Source of the DNA: Podochytrium sp. JEL0797
Taxonomy: Eukaryota; Chytridiomycota; Chytridiomycetes; Chytridiales; Chytriomycetaceae
DNA length: 51,205 nt
Direction of reading: 5' to 3'
NCBI GenBank assembly: GCA_027596195.1
Contig: JADGJG010000075.1
Location: 1-51,205 of the forward strand
Shown here: one piece after another, positions 27,699 through 38,323 of the stretch
Layout: every line of letters starts with the position of its first letter
Position numbering within the stretch: the first letter of the stretch is position 1
Translations under genes and position numbers: made by a program
Notes under the pieces: generated by a model
What the model was told of the DNA's origin: nothing
The model's input: the letters and a program-made list of their open reading frames with translations, nothing else
Database searches by the model: none

Positions 27699-29266
27699 AT
27701 CTTCTTTTCCTTCATCTCAACAGCCTTGAGTTTCGCGTCCAGCTCTTTCTCCTCGCGCTTCAGCTCCATAAACTCGGCATTCTCTTCCGCCGCCCCTCGA
27801 CCCACCAACAAATCACGCAGCGCGTTCAAGTCCTTCTGAGCCAACTCCAAATCTCTCCCAATTTTTCGATACGCCTGCGCGCGGCGAAACAAGGCCTTCA
27901 CATTCGTCTTGTCGTTCTTGATCACCTCAGAGCATTGCACCACCACGGTCACAAACTCGCCGAGTTTGAGCTTACATGCCGCGTAATTCAAACGACACGT
28001 CTGCATCAGCGAAATCACGACACTCGGGTTGATTCCATTGTTGGCTGAATAGTCCGGGTTTGAAATCGACGCGTCCGTTTCTTTGAGGTACCGCTCGACA
28101 CTTTGAACCGTGAATTCCTCGGGAACAGGCTTCCCCACGCGTTCCAACCGTTTCCGCTCCAACACGCGTCTCCTCACCTCCTTATCCCTCTCCTCCTTCG
28201 CCCTCGTCATATCACGCTGCGCGTCCGTCACACTCGGACTCTGGCTCAAACTCTCCAACAACACCAACGCGCGCGTATACTTGTCACACGCGTCCCCAAA
28301 CATCCCCTTCCCATACAACACCCCACCCTCCGCCTTTCGCACGGGCGCTTCCGCGTACTTTTCAACCGCACTCATTTCCCACACTTCCTTCACGAACCCG
28401 CCCGGTTCTTCGACCTTGTCGAGTTCAATTTCGAGTTCCAACACGGCCCCAGAGAGAACGAGGAGCTCTTTCTGCATTTCCATCGTTTCTTGGCCGCCTT
28501 CCGACATTTGAGCCGCACAACACCCGCTTGTCCGAATCGCAGGTTTCCCCTGCGCCACGCGCTCACGGTTCAGTTTCTCGGTGCGGAGGAGGGACTCGAG
28601 GTGTGCGAATCCGTCCGTTTCGGAGGGGAGGCAGAGGAAGCGAGCGCGTTCTCCTGGCCGCATTGTGCGCACGCATTTTTCGAGCATGGGGACGGAGAAG
28701 CCGAGACCGATGCGGAGGGAGAAGTGTGGGGTGGTGGGGGGGTTGGTGGATTTGGAGGAGGAGATGAGGCGGCGGGTTGGGGGGGTTGTGGCGTTGGGAG
28801 GGGAGGGTGTTGCGGAGGGTGTTGGGGTGGTGGTGGTTGTGGGAGGGGTGGGGGAGGAGGCGGATTTGAGTTGGGTGAGGATTGATTCGAGGGCGAGGGA
28901 GCGTTGTTTGAGTTTGGATTCGCGGTCGGTTTTGGGGTCGTGTTTGTGGTCGTGGTCGTGTTTGTCTGCGCGATTTTTTGACAGGTCAGCTTCCACGGGC
29001 ACCATTTGAACAGGAATTCGCAGCGCTGTGTGTACTTTACCTTTCGGATGTCCATGCGCGTGATCCTGCGTGATGCGCTGTGCTTCCTCGTTCGCCGCGG
29101 CGTCGAGTTCGGGCGTGACGTAAGCGTGGACGGTGAAATTGAAGCAGGCGTTCGAGCCTTTGGACCAGGTTGGGGGCCGGGTGGTTGGGTCGCCGGGGTG
29201 GACGGAGAGTTTGTAGATTTGGGAAGCGGGGTCGATAGGGAGTGGGAGGGTCGAGGATTGCATCAT
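27674..29266 (-). CDS. AIP/FKBP-like TPR co-chaperone
   Basis: Single exon, 530 aa from the tandem ATG pair at 29266/29263. The N-terminal part has an FKBP-like layout interrupted by long His/Asp- and Pro/Thr-rich inserts. Readable blocks are LRIGLGFSVPMLEKCVRTM, PGERARFLCLP and SGCCAAQMSEGGQE, the last resembling the CC-x-AQ segment of AIP. The C-terminal ~200 residues carry TPRs: KAEGGVLYGKGMFGDACDKY, CRLNYAACKLKLGEFVTVVV and NVKALFRRAQAYRKIG (the R-RxxA carboxylate-clamp helix), ending KMFSNMFSA like AIP's final helix. AIP-family proteins hold Hsp90 clients. The peptidyl-prolyl active site looks degenerate, as in AIP. Divergent from the TIR-chitin synthase gene. Confidence 0.8.
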   Translation of the reverse strand: MMQSSTLPLPIDPASQIYKLSVHPGDPTTRPPTWSKGSNACFNFTVHAYVTPELDAAANEEAQRITQDHAHGHPKGKVHTALRIPVQMVPVEADLSKNRADKHDHDHKHDPKTDRESKLKQRSLALESILTQLKSASSPTPPTTTTTPTPSATPSPPNATTPPTRRLISSSKSTNPPTTPHFSLRIGLGFSVPMLEKCVRTMRPGERARFLCLPSETDGFAHLESLLRTEKLNRERVAQGKPAIRTSGCCAAQMSEGGQETMEMQKELLVLSGAVLELEIELDKVEEPGGFVKEVWEMSAVEKYAEAPVRKAEGGVLYGKGMFGDACDKYTRALVLLESLSQSPSVTDAQRDMTRAKEERDKEVRRRVLERKRLERVGKPVPEEFTVQSVERYLKETDASISNPDYSANNGINPSVVISLMQTCRLNYAACKLKLGEFVTVVVQCSEVIKNDKTNVKALFRRAQAYRKIGRDLELAQKDLNALRDLLVGRGAAEENAEFMELKREEKELDAKLKAVEMKEKKMFSNMFSA

Positions 29267-29749
29267 TTTTGTCGGATGTTTTTTTGCGCGCTCCGTTGTA
29301 CGAGTTTCAGCGCTGTTCCTTTGGAAAGGGAAATCGAGAGAGGAAGAGGAAGGAGGGGGAGGGTGGCTGCACATGTTGTTTTGCCATTTTTTCAAAAGTC
29401 GCCGGGATCGCCTGGGATCGCCGACTTATGTAGATCTCGCGTCTCGCTGGCTTAAAATTCCCCCCCCCCCCCCCCCAGGTGCCTCCGTGCAAAAAACTCG
29501 ACAAATTCGACACGCGCCCCCCCGTTGCCGCCCTCCCACCCACAATTCCAGCACACTCCTCAAGCACTGGATCTTTAATTGCGAAAACTTCTACGTCCGA
29601 TAAGGTAACTTCAAAAGCAAGATCACGCGTTTGCATCCGCTGATCGTCTTGCCGCCCCATTTTTCACAGCTAATCGCCGTCAACGACTGTGATCACACGA
29701 AAACAACGTATCATCTCTAAGCAACTTCAGTTCAAAAGCAGGCTTCAAA
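29267..29749. promoter_or_regulatory. Divergent promoter region with 17-C tract
   Basis: The ~480 bases between the AIP-like start (leftward) and the TIR-chitin synthase start (rightward) should carry both promoters. A run of 17 C lies at 29460-29476, preceded by two GGGATCGCC words at 29404-29422. No coding segment was recognised. Base composition falls toward AT at the right end. Confidence 0.5.
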
Positions 29750-32700
29750 TGCACGTCGAGGTATGTGCTGAGATGGATATCCCCTGATCAACCTTTTTCC
29801 GCTGACCCAAGGGCACGCTGAATCAAAATTAATATTCAATTAGAATATTGAAGATGATGTCACTCCAACCAACTCAGAACCAGAGCTCAATGGGATTCCG
29901 ACAAGCTCAATCAAAAATCGCGAGGGTGGTGATCCCAACACTGAATTAGTTGATAAACCAAGTGTGCTTCAGACACAATCTGATGGCATTCCCACTCAGC
30001 TGGCTGCACAACAAGTGAATCGAAGTGCTTTCATTCCAGGCAGATTAAAACTCCAAATCCCGAAAAACTCGCCCAAATTGCCTTCAACATCAACAGCTTT
30101 GGTCATCAACTCAGTATCATCTCACCCTCTTAAGCCCTTTAATGAGTGCCAAGTATTTATCAGTTATTGCTGGAAAAACTCAAGATCGGCCCAGGCCAAC
30201 ATCAGCAATTGCAATTTTGGGGTGGACCCAATAGAAGTTGCAAATATGCTTAGAAAGAATGGCTGTGGTTGCTGGATTGATAAGGAACGCCTTACACCTG
30301 GCTCAACTACCTTCAAAGAAATTTCATCTGGCCTTGATAAAGGTGAGCACAAATCTGAGCCTGCGTGTTTGTAAAATCTGACATACAAGAACAGCAACAT
30401 TTGCTATCATGTTTGTAACAGATGAATACTTGGATTCAATAGATTGGTGAGCATGAATCATTTTCTCATTTAAAGTACAAACTAAAAATGAAATAGTATG
30501 AGGGAGAGCCATGTAATCATGAAAAATCTTCCATATCTGGTATGCCTGGTTGGAAGCACGTCTATAACTAAGAAAACGGAGTTTGAATTTAATTTTGGCC
30601 AACAAATTGTAAGTTGTGTTTTCCCATTCTGAATTAACACCTATTTTTTTATAGTATGTCAACCTTCAAAAGGAAATCAACCTACCTGATCAGGAGTTGA
30701 AAAAGATACTAAACGAAATTCAGCAACGCAGCATCAACCTGGAGAATGAAAATATAAGACACAATTTTATCCTTGGAGTGAAGCATGAAGATGGCAGAGA
30801 TGAAGCCAATGCCATCCTGCAGCCTGCCTCTTATGATTCAAGGAACAATCCGAAATCCTCAACTGCAAACTTACTATCAGCCTTCTCTGACTCCACTAGG
30901 AGTTTGTTCAACAAATTTCTTCCAAAATTGAGAAATCAAAACCTCAGAGAAGCAATTATCCATTTAGTGCAGAATGAAAGTACCCATGGAAAAATCGAAA
31001 TGGAAATACCTGTGTCATCAGAAGTCAGGAAAATCAGAAATGAAAAGATTGACTGTCCAGGAGAGGATGAAATTGGGTATTTGAAGTACACTGCAATAAC
31101 CTGTCCTCCCAAAGAATTTAATGGCAAGCATCAGCTTCATCAAACAAAAGATGGAAGGGATATTAAACTTGCTATTGCCATAACCTTGTAGGATGATCTG
31201 TTTTCATTTTTTAAGTAATACTAATACAAAAGAATAGATGCAATGAAGAAGACTTTGAATTCAGCAGAACATTTCATGCAATCATCAACAGCATTACATT
31301 TCTCTGCAACAAAAATGAGTTCAAGTGGGAAGAAATTGTGGTTGTTGTGATTTCAAATGGTCGTGCAGAGGTCAAACCAGATGTCCTCAAGCTCATGCAA
31401 GTCCTTGGAATTTATATTGATGGCCTGGCTCAAAGTGAAATCAATGGGCAAAAAATTCATGCAAACATGTATGAGTACACTTGCCAAATGAGCTATGATA
31501 TGCCATACCCTGTGATGTCAACTATGGATGTTTCTCATCAGACCACTGAGAAGGTCCCTTGTCAGACAATTTTAATACTTCCAGAGGACAATGGAAACAA
31601 TATTACTTCTCACAGTTGGTTTTTTGAAGCAATTTGCAAGCAGCTTAAACCTGAATTCTGTGTTCTCATTGATTCTGGGGCCAAGCCAACAGAGGAGTCA
31701 TTATTTCACTTACTCAAAGGTATGTTTTGTTCTTCTACATCAGTTTTTTGCTAATTTGTTCCACTGTGAAGAATTTCGCAATGAAGATGTTGGAGGAACC
31801 TATGGATCAATCATTGCTGCTGTGGATCCTTATTTGAAAGAAGACAAAAATTGGTTGCAGGTCTTAGCAAACAACTGGAACTTTAATCTGACCACACAAA
31901 AATATGAATATGCTATGGACAGCATGTTGAACAATCCATTCCAGTCTGTGTTTGGATTGAGGTTTGCCCTTCCTGGAACATTTACTGCATATAGATATGA
32001 TGCTCTGATTGGAGCTCCATTGGAATGCTACTTTGAAAGAAAAATGCCACAGAAACAAAGAGACATGAGAATCTATCTGTAAGAAAAAAATTTAATAATT
32101 TTTTCTAATACTGAAATAGAGGTGAGGACCGCATCCTTGGGTTTGAAATCTGCATGCAGCAAGGGAAGAAATGGCTCTTCAAGTATGCCAAGAATGCAAA
32201 AGCAGAAGCAAGTGTACCTCATGATTTCCATATCACTGTCTCCCAGCGTAGACGGTTCTTGAGTGGATCCTTTGCTGCTGCTGCATATGCTGTCACCAAT
32301 GTGGGAAGAATCTTCAGTACAAACCATACGAGAACTAGAAAAGCATGCCTTATGATTGAAATGATATTCAGTTTGATATCATTGATTTTCCAGTGGTTGA
32401 ATGTTGCAAACTGCTTTATAACTTATATGGCAAGTTAACCCCTCCCCCTTTTTTGTAATCTAACATCCATCACAGGTACTCAATGATGCCATAAGAACCT
32501 ACACTGACACCTCAAATTCTCCATTTTTAAGCCTATCTGTTTTCTACTTTGCCCTCATGTTTTTTTACTGCATAAGTTTTATCTTCATTCTTGGATTCTC
32601 TTTGCTTGGGCATGGCACAAGCAATTTCAAAAGATTGTTGGAATTTGGGAAATTCAGTTTCTCATCCATTGCTCTGTTCATGCTCATTATGGCTGTGTGG

Positions 32701-33565
32701 GCTGTAAACTACTCTTGGAATATGGGAGAGTCATTTGCAACTTGGGTTCTGCAGAATACCATTTTCCCATATATTGTGGTCACCATGGCAATCTCATTTT
32801 TTTCATTTCTTGTGAGTTCCTTCATGGAGATGGGAATATGGGATGCTATCTATGGAACTGTGCAATACCTGGTATTTTTACCTGTCTATATGAATGTGCA
32901 TGGAATTTATGCTGGTATGCCAAATTTCTTAAACCCTGCTATCAAAATGACTAAACTTTTGTTTTGTGCAGTTTCCACTCTCCATTTTACTGCACAAGGA
33001 AAAGATTCAGCAAAATCAGTAGCACAAAAACAATATCAGCCTGCAGAAATTGATTCAGCTTGGGATGAAGCAAAATTATCAGTTGATAACAGATGTGAAA
33101 AGGGGGGCAGGAATAAGAATGGCCACAATGAACACATTGGTAATATTGAATATGCTCAACTCAGTTCTCTAATCTTGGCTCTTGTGTGATAGATAATGAT
33201 TTGATCAACTTCAGAACAAAAGTAGTGCTGTACTGGATTGTTTCTAACATTGCTTTGGCATTCCTTGGCATTTTATTGGAGAAAAGCAATCCAACTGTAG
33301 TGGACGTGTAAGAATCTCAAGTTTCTCATGTTTACAAGTGGCTGAATTTTTCTTCAGATACCTCCCATTTCTATTCTGGTTTGTGACAGCCATGTCTCTT
33401 GTCAAATTTCTTGTATATACTGCTCTCAAAATCCAACTGAAATTGAGTATGGCCAAGGAGCGCCAAGTTGATCCAGAAAGGAATGAGAAAGAAGATAGAG
33501 CAAGCATATCAAGCACTCAAACAAACCAGAATGAGAAAATGGACAAACAGACAGCATTAAATTAG
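29750..33565 (+). CDS. TIR domain-chitin synthase fusion, 1097 aa
   Basis: Eleven predicted exons: 29750-29761, 29844-30342, 30395-30446, 30497-30608, 30655-31187, 31238-31719, 31772-32078, 32120-32429, 32476-33139, 33193-33307, 33358-33565. They sum to 3294 bases with every phase consistent; the intron after exon 8 is GC-AG. Residues ~106-240 form a TIR domain: CQVFISYCW, LRKNGCGCWIDKERLTPG, FKEISSGLDKATFAIMFVTD, then S185-IDC-MR-E191, where E191 sits at the usual NADase glutamate position. From ~390 a family-2 chitin synthase follows: ITLCNEEDFEFSRTFHAI, NMYEYTCQ, CVLIDSGAKP (D548), SVFGLRFALPGTFTAYRY, EDR (668-670), QRRRF (708-712), then ~7 membrane helices. The usual TrpĀ of QRRRW is Phe and DVGTKP is DSGAKP. 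It should sit in a plasma or vesicle membrane with both domains cytosolic. The 4-codon first exon is the weakest part. Confidence 0.85.
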
Positions 33566-34639
33566 AGAGGAATTTGGTAAAGAAATAAAAGCGAATTGCA
33601 AAGATTGATGTAAAAGAGGTGTGTGTCCCTGCCTGCATTGCAAAGATGGTGCTTCCTAGTGGAAAATTCATTTTTACCCATGACAAGTTCTTCCATGGGG
33701 ACCAGTTTGACATTGGGACATCAGCAATCTGCAAATGCAACAAAGATATGTCACAATGATAACAGTTGGGATGCTGAGGAGTGCAGACCATTTAGAAATT
33801 CCATATGCATTTAATCACCTCAAAACACCAATTTTTGGGTATTTTGGTGATTACTGTATCAGCAATCCAAAAAATTTTGCACGTGATGATCAACCTCACT
33901 CTTAAATATAAACACTATCTCCAGGAAGAGGAAACCAAGTAAAGGACTATCGAGAAACCTCCAATGAAAGCAACTCCTCTTGCACTTCACATAGACCATT
34001 TGGGGACTATCCATGCACATGGCATAATGTCTCATTATTTGCCCCTTCCCATACAACATACCACTCTCTCCTATTGTAGAAAGAATGCTTCCATCTCTTT
34101 GCTCTGTCTGCACATGCAGGTTGTTGTTAGAGAAGTTATTATGGTTGGTTTTTAGAATTTGAGACATACAAGGGAGAGAATCAGTCACTCCCACAAAATG
34201 CAAGTCTCCTTTATCTGGGAGGAGTTTCAGTTGCAGATCAGTACTCTTCTGTAAAAAGACTGTAATTATCCTTTTTTCTGTTGAAGTTTGATGTAGTTCT
34301 CTAGCAGTCAATTTCTTGGATTTCAGATCACAAAACTGTGTATTGGCTGTTTATGTTCCTGATATGGATGATGTAGTAACAGTTGTTAGTTTGAGTATCG
34401 TTTCGTCAAAAAAGTCTTTCATCAAAATCTATTTTTAACTTAACAAGGAAGGAAAGTGATTTTTTGGGAAATGACAGGTTTTACACAGCCTACTTCTTTT
34501 CAATTTGGGGAGGCCGGGGGCCTCCTGTTGGGTATATAACTGGGCAATCACTCACCCTCTCAGAAAGGGAAATTCATCGATCTGAATCGGATGCATTGTT
34601 TTGGTCGAGTTCACTCCCTGCCTTCCAGTTCACTCCCTG
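33566..34639. other. AT-rich region without a convincing gene
   Basis: About 1.07 kb following the TIR-chitin synthase stop. A 150-codon leftward frame (33859-34311) is open but resembles no family I know, has no splice support, and uses no distinctive motif. At ~34460 the composition shifts back toward GC. Just before the tandem unit, TTCACTCCCTGCC occurs twice (near 34609 and 34629). No terminal inverted repeat of a transposon was found. Confidence 0.45.
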
Positions 34640-35055
34640 CCATCCGCCACCCTCCACCCTCAATTCTTTTTTTTTCAAAAATGTTTCGCCACTGACTGAC
34701 CACCAACTGCCACCAACCTCCAAAGAGGATCCCTCCTATGACCACCACCAACGCCCAGCTCGCGAAAACTTCCGTTCTTGTTTCTAATATTATTTTTTTT
34801 CGTTCGTCATCTTTATTTCATCAAAAGGGTGAGCAGACTGCCCCACTGGGCTCGTATTTATCTGGCTTGCACCAAGAGGATGATGGTTTGGCACTCTGTC
34901 AATTATGTCGCCATTTAGGACGTATAATACTCTATTTTGGTTCACGCGGGATAACGACGAGACGATTGCGTGGCTGGCGGGGAAAATCGTCGGGAAATCA
35001 GCGGGAAATCAGACAAAATCGGTCATCACTCCCTGCCGCCCCACCCCACCTCCAA

Positions 35056-35877
35056 ATGAACACCCTCCCCTCCGAACTCCTAATCCTCATCACCTCCTTC
35101 CTCCACCCCCACCATGCAATGACCCTCAGCCTCACCACCCGCCGATTCGCATTCATCACATTCGATCGCCATTCCGCAATCTCCCATCTGCGTCTCATTC
35201 ATGTTGACTCAACCGATATCGAGGTGTCCGCCCTCAACCGCAACTACGCAATCGCTTTTATTGTGTGTTATGGATTCACAAAGTCCATCGAGAGGGTCGG
35301 AACCCGCATGATTCCGTTGCTCCGAATTGCGCTGCAGCATCCGTTGTGTGACCCCGCTGCGGATGATAACGCACTCATCAAATACGCAGCTTACAACGGA
35401 AACGCTCAACTCACATCCTTACTGCTACGCCATCCGAAAGTCGATCCCTCTGCCGACGACAACTTTGCCATCCGACAAGCCTCACGACTGGGCCACGCCG
35501 ACGTCGTGGCGTTACTGCTGCGGCACCCGCAGGTGGACCCCGCGGCCTTCAACAACTATGCGATTCGGCTGGCCTGTCATAAGGGACATGCGCGGGTGGT
35601 GAAGGTGTTGTTGGAGTCGAGAAGGGTGCAGCCGGGGGTGAATGGGAGTTGGCCGTTACGGACAGCTTCTTATAGGGGGTATGGGGAGATTGTGGGGATG
35701 TTGTTAGAGTCAGGGATGGTGGATCCTGGGGCGAGGGTTGCGGCTGCGCAGGTGGGGGGTTTTAGCGTGGATGTGGGGGAACTTGAGAAGGGGGGAGGAA
35801 AGCGACTTTTGGAGCGAGTGAGGAATACATTCGATCGTATCAAACAAGTGTTTAGGAAAAGGATGAGCGTGATATAA
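35056..35877 (+). CDS. F-box-like/ankyrin-repeat protein, copy 1
   Basis: Start chosen at MNTLPSELLILITSFL (273 aa) because an F-box-like helix pair (LPSELLILITSFLHPHHAMT) normally lies near the N-terminus. The frame is open further upstream to an ATG at 34738, which would give 379 aa with a Ser/Arg-rich extension. Ankyrin-type repeats follow: DDNALIKYAAYNGNAQLTSL, DDNFAIRQASRLGHADVVAL, FNNYAIRLACHKGHARVVKV and GSWPLRTASYRGYGEIVGML, each ~33 residues with LLLRHPxVDP turns. This is the common fungal F-box-ankyrin layout, a possible substrate receptor of an SCF ubiquitin ligase. The C-terminus is basic. Its promoter spans the left breakpoint of the duplication. Confidence 0.8.
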   Translation: MNTLPSELLILITSFLHPHHAMTLSLTTRRFAFITFDRHSAISHLRLIHVDSTDIEVSALNRNYAIAFIVCYGFTKSIERVGTRMIPLLRIALQHPLCDPAADDNALIKYAAYNGNAQLTSLLLRHPKVDPSADDNFAIRQASRLGHADVVALLLRHPQVDPAAFNNYAIRLACHKGHARVVKVLLESRRVQPGVNGSWPLRTASYRGYGEIVGMLLESGMVDPGARVAAAQVGGFSVDVGELEKGGGKRLLERVRNTFDRIKQVFRKRMSVI

Positions 35878-36020
35878 AGTAAAGAATATGTTTTCGGACG
35901 GAATTGACTCGGAAGTGGACGGAAGTGGAAATCTCTGCGACCCTTGCGCCGAAATTGTCACTCGTTTTTCCCTCTCGAAACCGCTGACGTCTCTCCAGAT
36001 TCCACTTTCAAAAGAAGAGA

Positions 36021-38184
36021 ATGAGCAAGGGTCTAGAGAAACCCGACTATGCCACCAAGCCCATGGGCATCAACAACAAGCGCAAGTGTCACGACGTCAT
36101 CTTTCTCGTCCTATTCCTCGTCTTTTGGTGTGGAATGTGGATTGTGGCCAATACGGCGATCAAGTATGGGAATCCAGCGTGGTTGTTGTGAGTATCCAAG
36201 GCGCTTTCATTGCTTTGATCGCTTCGTATTCCCAGTCTGATCGCGTTTTTTGTACAGACTTCCCATCGACTACCACGGCAACCGATGCGGAACTGACGTC
36301 ACTTTCAATGGAGTCAACTTACTGAACCTGCCGTACTTGTACTACACGAACCCGGTCTCGCCCACGGCATTTCCTTCCGTCTGTGTCGCGTCATGTCCAA
36401 CCGCTACAGTCTCCCCATCCTCTTCCTTCTACATCTGTGACTACGGCGTGAATCCATACGCGGGAGGACAAAGTCTGTCTTCCCTATCATCTGATTTCAC
36501 GTGCGCTGCAATCATTATCAAGTCGCAAGAAATTGCTGGGCGGTGTATTCCCAACGACACCAGCATTGCGTTTTCGTCAAAATCGCTGACCACCGCATCC
36601 AACACATTGCAAACTGTGATTCAGGACGTGGAAAAATGTTGGCCGCTTTACATTGGGGCCGTGTTTCTGTCCTTGATTTTATCGTTCGTCTGGTGCTACT
36701 TCCTGCGGATCGCAGCCAAACCCATGGTCTGGACGACCGTCATTCTCGTGAATATACTGCTTGGGGGTATTTCACTGTTCTGCTACTACTTTTGGAAACA
36801 AAAGGAATATTTATTTTTCGAGTCGACTGTCCCCGGACACGACGCGACGCCCGTGGTGTGGGAATACCAGACGGCCCGAGCCGGATGTTTCCTGTTTGCC
36901 GCGTTGTTTGTGATTTGTGTGTTGTTGACGATTTTCATGATCAAAAAGATAAGGATTGCGTGTGAAGTTTTGAAGGAGGCTTCGACGGCGATTGGGAAGA
37001 TGCCTATTATTAGTTGAGTTTTAAATTTTTTTCTTTGTTGGCATATAGCTAAACGCGCTTGGTGGGTTGCAGTATTTTTCCCTTTGCTCCTCTGGCTTGC
37101 CTCCGTCATCCTGCTACTGTATTTCATCTACATCCTCCTCTACATTGTCAGTATCAACACGAGCGTGACCCTCTCCGCCTTCAACGTGTCCATGACGCAA
37201 ACCCAAGTGAACTACCTCCTCATCTACCACCTGTTTGGCTTCTTCTGGTGCTACGCCTTCTTCCAAGGCTTCAACCAGGTCACCATTGCGGGAGGATTCG
37301 CGACTTACTACTGGACCATGGACAAGTCGCAAATGCCGCCGCATCCCGTCGCAAAGTCCATGTGGCGAACGGCGAGGTACCACCTCGGATCGATTGCTCT
37401 CGGAGCTTTCTTGATTGCCATTGTGCAGACGTTGAGATGTGTCATGTTGTTGTTCAAGAGGTTGGCCAAGAAGAGTAAGCTCAAGTTTTTGATTCCCTTG
37501 ATCAATTGCTGTCAGTGCTACCTTGCGTTGTTGGAGAGACTTGTGAAGTGGATCAACAAGAATGGATACATTATGATTGCGATTGAAGGCAAAGCGTTTT
37601 GTGCGAGTTGCGGGGTTTGTGTTTTTGTTTCGTGTTTTTTTTTGGCTGGTTTCATTCCTGACGAAATAGTTCCCCATCGAAAAAATTAGTCGGCATTGGC
37701 TCTCATCATCCGCAACGGTCTCAAACTCGTTGCCGTCGACCTCGTTGGTGACATGATCATCTTCATTTCCAAGCTCTGCATCACAGCCATGGTCGTGCTC
37801 ATCTTTTACTTCTTCATCAACTGGCAATCCACGTTAATCACCATCAACTTTATTTACGTTCCTCTCGCGGTGATTGGAATTATTGGGCTGTTTGTGTCGT
37901 CCGGGTTCATGAGTGTGTATCACTTGGGAATTGATACCATCTTCATGAGCTTTTTGGAGGATTCCGAGAGAAATGATGGGTCTCCGGAAAGACCTTATTA
38001 CATGTCTGATGCACTCAAGAACATTATGCATGTCAGCAACAAGATGAGAGTTGAGTGCCGTCGTTTTCGTTTTCTGTTGAATCGTTTTATCCTGATTCTT
38101 TTTTCTTTTGATTTGAATATTCAGGAGGAAGATGCAAAGAAGAAGACGAAGCGTGTGGAGCCCATGGCGATGGAGGAGTATTGA
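36021..38184 (+). CDS. SLC44/choline-transporter-like (CTL/Pns1) protein, copy 1
   Basis: Five predicted exons: 36021-36187, 36258-37012, 37073-37614, 37690-38049, 38125-38184 (627 aa). The CTL family pattern is clear: a first membrane helix (VIFLVLFLVFWCGMWIVA), an extracellular loop beginning DYHGNRCG with several Cys, then about nine more helices (LYIGAVFLSLILSFVWCYFL, LLLWLASVILLLYFIYILLY). The conserved core GFNQVTIAGGFATYYW and RYHLGSIALGAFLIAIVQ follow, then IAIEGKAFCAS and a C-terminal helix bundle. CTL proteins move choline or ethanolamine across plasma or organelle membranes. The cytosolic tail is short and Lys-rich. The exon 2-3 donor (GTTGAG) is weak but needed for frame. Confidence 0.9.
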
Positions 38185-38323
38185 GGGGATGGTTCGAGAG
38201 AGTACGCGTTTTTTTTCACCCCCTGCAGCAATGTACAGTTTTTCCTTCAGTAAGAATAGAATAGATCAAATCGGATAGCACGTTTATTCTCGCTCTCTGA
38301 GTTTTTTCCACCCTCGGACAGAA

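Noticed and set aside
27644..28885. Rightward frames (134 and 260 codons) opposite the AIP-like gene
   Set aside because: Shadows of the reverse-strand gene, whose TPR helices and AIP-like CC-x-AQ segment are clear.
33859..34311. 150-codon leftward frame considered as a transposase or independent gene
   Set aside because: No catalytic motif, terminal repeats or family resemblance; AT-rich non-coding DNA can give frames of this length by chance.
34738..35055. N-terminal extension of the F-box/ankyrin protein (106 codons)
   Set aside because: Not adopted as the start: the extension is Ser/Arg-rich and unlike the family, while the F-box-like helix begins right after the ATG at 35056. It is kept as an alternative because the two copies are identical here and give no evolutionary test.
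37114..37827. 237-codon leftward frame (also at 45405-46118)
   Set aside because: It is antisense to SLC44 exons 3-4 and runs through their intron; the sense strand has clear family motifs.
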